Origin: Bacteroidaceae bacterium
GTDB lineage: Bacteria; Bacteroidota; Bacteroidia; Bacteroidales; Bacteroidaceae
Reading direction: 5' to 3'
Assembly: GCA_017526905.1 (NCBI GenBank)
Contig: JAFXQT010000035.1
Coordinates: forward strand, 1 to 35,981
DNA length: 35,981 bases
Part shown: positions 32,924 to 35,981 of the stretch, piece by piece
How the letters are laid out: each line of letters opens with the position of its first letter
Numbering within the stretch: position 1 is the first letter of the stretch
The notes under the pieces: model-generated
What the model was told of the DNA's origin: nothing
Seen by the model: only the letters and a program-made list of their open reading frames with translations
Database searches by the model: none
Program-made: the position numbers and the translations under genes

Positions 32924-33151
32924 GGGCTGTGAAGAGGATGGTTAAAGTATAGATGGGTTATTCTTGGGGTTTAGCGTCAACCGCCAAAACAATTCGCCAC
33001 AAAAGTAATACTTATTTACCAATCTGCCTGCCGAAAGGAGCAAAAAAATGCAGGGACGTGCCCATTTTGCCATGCGCAAACCCCTGCTCAACCCTTTTTC
33101 TCTGGTTGCCAGTCCGCGATTGCGCATACCTTCTCACCCCAAAAAGGGCCA

Positions 33152-33629
33152 TTCTTTTAAATTGTATCTATCATCTATCACTAAACGCGCTTACGTTCTG
33201 GTTCACAACAACATAGAAGTGATAGATACATTTGCTTAGTGATAGATAAATCTATCATTTTCCCGTTTTCCCCGCACTTACCCGCCCCACTTTCAGCACT
33301 GCAAACTATCGGTTCAAGCACTTCAAGCCACAAGTCCATGCACTTCGAGTCACAAGTCCATGCACTTCGAGCCACAAGTCCATGCACTTCGAGCCACAAG
33401 TCCATGCACTTCAAGCCACAAGTCCATGCACTTCAAGCCACAAACCCAAGCACTTCAAGCCACAAACCCATGCTCTTCAAGCCACAAACCGTAGCTTGAA
33501 AGCCCTGCATTATGAACTTTTTTACGTTCAAATCTATCATCTATCACTGAATCTATCACTACATTCCTCATTGGCTATCAGCTAATTAACCACATTTAGT
33601 GATAGATGATAGATACAAAATTAAAAGAA
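33152..33629. mobile_element. 478-bp element bounded by long inverted repeats, no gene inside
   Basis: GTATCTATCATCTATCACTA with two further A residues (33164-33185) has an exact reverse complement at 33595-33616. The match continues outward through TTCTTTTAA to about 33152 and 33629 with a single indel, so the terminal arms are about 34 bp. Inside are further copies of GTGATAGAT in both orientations (about 33219-33260 and 33530-33565) and the eight-copy 22-bp array. No ORF inside looks like a protein. It resembles a miniature inverted-repeat element or a protein-binding (iteron-like) locus. Confidence 0.6.
33319..33494. repeat. eight 22-bp tandem repeats
   Basis: Units start at 33319, 33341, 33363, 33385, 33407, 33429, 33451 and 33473, exactly 22 bp apart. 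The consensus is CACTTC(A/G)AG(C/T)CACAA followed by (G/A)(T/C)CCATG. Units 1-5 are closest to the consensus and the last three drift (AAACCCA). A short ORF reading through the array on the plus strand translates only the repeat and is not a convincing gene. Confidence 0.92.
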
Positions 33630-33652
33630 CATGCAAATCGCTCGACTGTATG

Positions 33653-33762
33653 ACACACACCCGCCCTTCGGACCGAGCGAGAGGAGGCTCCGAAGGGCGA
33701 GACGTGTGTAGCTCAAGTAGTCCATGGAGTATGGTGGGCAAGACCAAGGAGTTATTGCCCAC
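33653..33762. other. two strong hairpins, possible structured RNA
   Basis: Hairpin 1: CGCCCTTCGGA (33662-33672) with its exact complement (33689-33699), closed outside by ACACAC/GTGTGT. The loop is a purine-rich 16 nt. Hairpin 2: GTGGGCAA (33734-33741) and TTGCCCAC (33755-33762). No T-run follows, and no gene or known riboswitch is recognised. It lies downstream of the glutathione peroxidase gene. Confidence 0.45.
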
Positions 33763-33765
33763 ACA

Positions 33766-33843
33766 CGTACGGCTTACAGGCGATAAGCGTACGGCTTACA
33801 AGCGATAAGCGTACGGCTTACAGGCGATAAGCGTACGGCTTTC
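33766..33843. repeat. 22-bp tandem repeats (CGTACGGCTTACAGGCGATAAG)-type, 3.5 copies
   Basis: CGTACGGCTT begins at 33766, 33788, 33810 and 33832, an exact 22-bp period; the last copy is partial. The array ends about 40 bp before the stop of the glutathione peroxidase gene. Together with the array at 33319 it fills most of the 956-bp gene-free interval 32924-33879. Confidence 0.9.
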
Positions 33844-33879
33844 GTTCTCTACTCTTTGCGCCCAACGACCTATTTGGGT

Positions 33880-34644
33880 TTACAGCAGCGCCTCTATGCA
33901 GGCGGCCATCTCCTCGGGGGTGGCAGTAGGCTCGAAGCGCTGCACCTTGGTGCCATCCTTCGAGATGAGGAACTTGGTGAAGTTCCACTTTATGTCTGGA
34001 TTCTTGGCATAATCGGGATCGGCCTTGGACAGCATCTGATCCAACACCTTGGCAATGGGGTGCGCGGGGTTAAAGCCGGCAAAGCCAGCCTGGCTCTTCA
34101 GATAAGTAAAGATGGGGTGTGCCTCGGCACCGTTCACATCAATCTTCTTCATGATCTGGAACGTCACGCCATAGTTCACCTGGCAGAACTCGCTGATCTC
34201 GCCGTCGGTGCCGGGATCCTGACCGGCAAACTGGTTGCACGGGAATCCAATCACCACCAGCCCCTTGTCCTTATACTCCTGGTTCAGTTTCTCCAACCCT
34301 TCGAACTGGGGCGTGAAGCCACACTTGCTGGCGGTGTTCACAATCAGCAACACCTTGCCTTGGAACTGCGCAAAATCCAGTTCCTGCCCTTTCGTGGTCA
34401 GGGCCTTGAAATCATATATCTTAGTCATACGCTTATGCTTTTTTGTTGATGAGAGTTTTCCTTCTGCGCCATGCTTCTTAGCTGCCGAGCTGTCGGCCAT
34501 TTCCGTGGTGCTGCCTACCTGCTCGGTAGCACTTTCGCCCTGTTCGGTTGCGCCCGTCACCACGTCGGCGTGCGAGGGCTGGTAGCTTGCTGCCATGAAG
34601 AGGCCGGCCAGTGCCACCATTCCAATAGTCTGTTTCTGTGTCAT
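33880..34644 (-). CDS. exported glutathione peroxidase-family protein
   Basis: A 254-residue thiol peroxidase of the glutathione peroxidase family. The start at 34644 gives the signal peptide MTQKQTIGMVALAGLFMAASYQPSHA, followed by an unusual Glu/Ser/Thr/Lys-rich linker (about residues 27-72). The domain proper begins at MTKIYDFKALTTKGQELDF. The catalytic Cys108 is in NTASKCGFTPQFEGL, the Gln in IGFPCNQFAGQDPG and the Trp in IKWNFTKFLISKDG. Most bacterial relatives are about 160-180 residues, cytoplasmic and use thioredoxin. This one appears to be secreted to the periplasm. An internal start at the domain (Met73) is an alternative. A minus-strand TATATTTG (plus-strand 34688-34695) is a good -7 element. 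Confidence 0.88.
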   Translation of the reverse strand: MTQKQTIGMVALAGLFMAASYQPSHADVVTGATEQGESATEQVGSTTEMADSSAAKKHGAEGKLSSTKKHKRMTKIYDFKALTTKGQELDFAQFQGKVLLIVNTASKCGFTPQFEGLEKLNQEYKDKGLVVIGFPCNQFAGQDPGTDGEISEFCQVNYGVTFQIMKKIDVNGAEAHPIFTYLKSQAGFAGFNPAHPIAKVLDQMLSKADPDYAKNPDIKWNFTKFLISKDGTKVQRFEPTATPEEMAACIEALL

Positions 34645-34956
34645 GTGTTCCAAACGTGTTATTGTTGTGATACTTTGATTTCGGGCGCAAATATATAACA
34701 AGTTGCTGAAACAGGAGACATCACCCGCTCTTTTTGTAGTTAATAATCATTAACCGCCCCCTATTTAAACAGTCCTGCGAAGCCTACTTTAAAAAGTGGG
34801 CTCAGTAATTTCCTCTCTGAATTATTTCAAAGATAATGAGTCAAGGAAGCGAGCAGACACTGCCTGTGGATGTACAGATAACGCGACCTTGTACCCTCCC
34901 CTGACGGATAACACAGGAACGGGTATCAGCAGGCAGCAGCCACGCAACAATCCGAC

Positions 34957-35424
34957 TTATTCAAGGGGTATTTCGGGGTGTTGCACGGCCAGTGGCATTC
35001 CCTTCTGTGAGAGGTAGAACATGTAGAGGATGACGGGTTTTGTGCCGCGATTCTCTCCATGATGGATAGTGTTGACCATCTCTACCACGGCTTCGCCTTC
35101 ATGCACCGTCCGCTCCTTGCCGTCTTGTCCGATGATGGTCAGCTCACCCTGCACCAGGATGCCATAATTCATCACGGGATGGTGGTGCCAGCCCAATTTC
35201 TTCCCTGCAGGGAACACGTACTTTACGGCCACAAGCTCAGGACGTCCCTTGAGATAGTCGGGCAGTTCCACACCATCCCAACTCTGGCTGGTACGTAACA
35301 GTTCGGTGGAAACGACCTGTTGCGAGGCGTTGTCTGCGCCGGTCTTGGCCGTTTTACAACTTGTCAGTAATGTAGCGCCGCAGATGAGGGTGGCGGCAAG
35401 CACCCATAATTTACTGTGTTTCAT
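34957..35424 (-). CDS. cupin-domain lipoprotein
   Basis: A 155-residue protein with a lipoprotein signal (MKHSKLWVLAATLICGATLLTSC, Cys23) and a single cupin barrel. The metal-binding histidines are in KKLGWHHHPVMNYGILVQGELTIIG and the second motif is VHEGEAVVEMVNTIHHGENRG. Enzymatic activity, if any, is unknown; such proteins may bind small molecules or act on quercetin-like compounds. The start at 35424 excludes an N-terminal Asn-rich extension to 35454. A minus-strand TACCTTTG (plus-strand 35468-35475) is a likely -7 element. The 312 bp between this gene and the glutathione peroxidase gene hold only a small hairpin (34782-34801) and that gene's promoter. Confidence 0.88.
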   Translation of the reverse strand: MKHSKLWVLAATLICGATLLTSCKTAKTGADNASQQVVSTELLRTSQSWDGVELPDYLKGRPELVAVKYVFPAGKKLGWHHHPVMNYGILVQGELTIIGQDGKERTVHEGEAVVEMVNTIHHGENRGTKPVILYMFYLSQKGMPLAVQHPEIPLE

Positions 35425-35467
35425 TTTGGTTTTATTATTGTAATTCAAATTCATCGTAGAAACTGCG

Positions 35468-35475
35468 CAAAGGTA
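35468..35475 (-). promoter_or_regulatory. -7 element of the cupin lipoprotein gene
   Basis: CAAAGGTA on the plus strand is TACCTTTG on the minus strand, 43 nt before the ATG. A CAAA at 35500-35503 (minus-strand TTTG) lies 24 nt further upstream and is a loose -33 match. Confidence 0.5.
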
Positions 35476-35537
35476 TAAAAAAACATGTTAAAGAAAGTAC
35501 AAACGGACAAAAAAAGCGCATTTCTCTAACTCCTATA

Positions 35538-35946
35538 GGCCCCCTATAGTCCCCCGGCGGGCGACACGCGTTTGAGCCAGGAGTGGCCCCCTGTAGTCCC
35601 CCCCCCCGGTGGGGGACACGCGTTTGAGCCAGGGGTGGCCCCCTGTAGTCCCCCGGTGGGGGACACTCATTCGAGCCAGAGGTGGCCCCCTGTAGTCCCC
35701 CGGCGGGGGACACGCGTTTGAGCCAGAGGTGGCCCCCTGTAGTCCCCCGGTGGGGGACACTCATTCGAGCCAAGGGTGGCCCCCTGTAGTCCCCCAGTGG
35801 GGGACACTCATTCGAGCCAGAGGTAACTTTTATTTTTCACTTTTCACTCTTCACTCTTATCCCCCTCCGGGGGATTATAGGGGGCCTTTCACTTTTCATT
35901 TTTCACTATTCACTCTTATCCCCCTCCGGGGGATTACAGGGGGGCC
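35538..35946. repeat. composite GC-rich repeat, right copy
   Basis: Six units of the 47-bp repeat start at 35538, 35585, 35637, 35684, 35731 and 35778. The second is 52 bp because its C-run has grown from 5 to 10. Units 1, 2 and 5 carry an ACGCGTTTGAGCC variant and the others ACTCATTCGAGCC. After the T/A-rich spacer come two inverted 28-29-bp units (35859-35886 and 35918-35946, the latter with an extra G). The order and orientation match the left copy at 21-266. No gene lies in 35425-35981. Confidence 0.92.
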
Positions 35947-35981
35947 TCTTTCAATTCCCTATACAACAAAGCCCCGGAACC

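Noticed and set aside
33319-33494. CRISPR array
   Set aside because: The 22-bp units abut directly with no unique spacers, and no cas gene is present. The same holds for the arrays at 6461 and 33766.
33239-33499. 86-residue plus-strand ORF rich in Ser-His-Lys
   Set aside because: It reads straight through the 22-bp tandem repeats; the apparent peptide repeat only mirrors the DNA repeat.
34782-34801. Terminator of the cupin lipoprotein gene
   Set aside because: The 9-bp stem (GCCTACTTT/AAAGTGGGC) lies more than 150 nt beyond the stop and has no T-run.
35435-35773. Gly/Pro-rich ORFs on the minus strand
   Set aside because: They are translations of the composite 47-bp repeat and have no independent coding character.
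1-35981. tRNA, rRNA, IS transposase or phage genes
   Set aside because: No cloverleaf with tRNA consensus, no rRNA sequence and no transposase or integrase motif was found on either strand by reading.

Overview
The window looks like a chromosomal segment of a fairly GC-rich member of the Bacteroidales, probably Prevotella-like. The reasons are the Bacteroidota promoter signature (TTTG about 19-22 nt before TAnnTTTG) in front of many genes, the weak use of Shine-Dalgarno sites, a BlaI/BlaR1 pair whose BlaR1 carries a TonB-type C-terminus, many exported carbohydrate enzymes, and a Bacteroidales-type mix of housekeeping genes. The genus is inferred. I saw no rRNA, tRNA, phage or IS transposase gene.

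Layout: (1) 1-340 is a GC-rich composite repeat. (2) 344-2792 (minus) is a small lipoprotein, blaI and blaR1 operon; blaR1 carries two in-frame palindromic insertions. (3) 3127-4964 (plus) is an AlkD-like DNA repair gene overlapping a D-2-hydroxyacid dehydrogenase. Next comes an acidic orphan ORF that meets the remnant of an opposite-strand helix-turn-helix gene. (4) 5721-6242 is an outer-membrane beta-barrel gene, followed by a terminator and five 23-bp tandem repeats. (5) 6612-19719 is a pectin rhamnogalacturonan-I (RG-I) cluster: GH105, a single-polypeptide GH28-GH106 fusion, a GH105/DUF4861/GH16 operon, and a divergent PL26-like exo-lyase. A composite repeat, a TrmH-family methyltransferase and a 136-bp cloverleaf-like element sit inside it. 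(6) 19787-24041 holds dnaG, a phosphopantetheinyl transferase and a MINPP-like histidine phosphatase. (7) 24176-25112 is a stand-alone AraC-type HTH protein divergent from rhaM. (8) 25195-31409 (minus) holds a GH20/ABC ATPase/YhaM-like operon, two membrane proteins and an AGCS symporter. (9) 31460-32923 (minus) is mtnN and luxS. (10) 32924-33879 is a gene-free repeat zone: an element bounded by long inverted repeats, eight 22-bp repeats, hairpins and a second 22-bp array. (11) An exported glutathione peroxidase and a cupin lipoprotein follow, and the window ends in another copy of the composite repeat.

How the genes work together: the PL26-like lyase and the GH28 domain would cut the RG-I backbone. 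The GH106 domain would remove alpha-L-rhamnose, the two GH105 enzymes would hydrolyse the unsaturated uronyl-rhamnose products, and RhaM would convert rhamnose anomers for catabolism. No SusC/SusD pair or hybrid two-component sensor lies in the window, so this would be a satellite part of a pectin locus or depend on transport genes elsewhere. MtnN and LuxS together recycle S-adenosylhomocysteine and make the AI-2 precursor. The most unusual material is the GH28-GH106 fusion, a protease-propeptide-like C-terminal domain on the DUF4861 protein, and an unusually dense set of structured or tandem repeats, some of them inside a gene.
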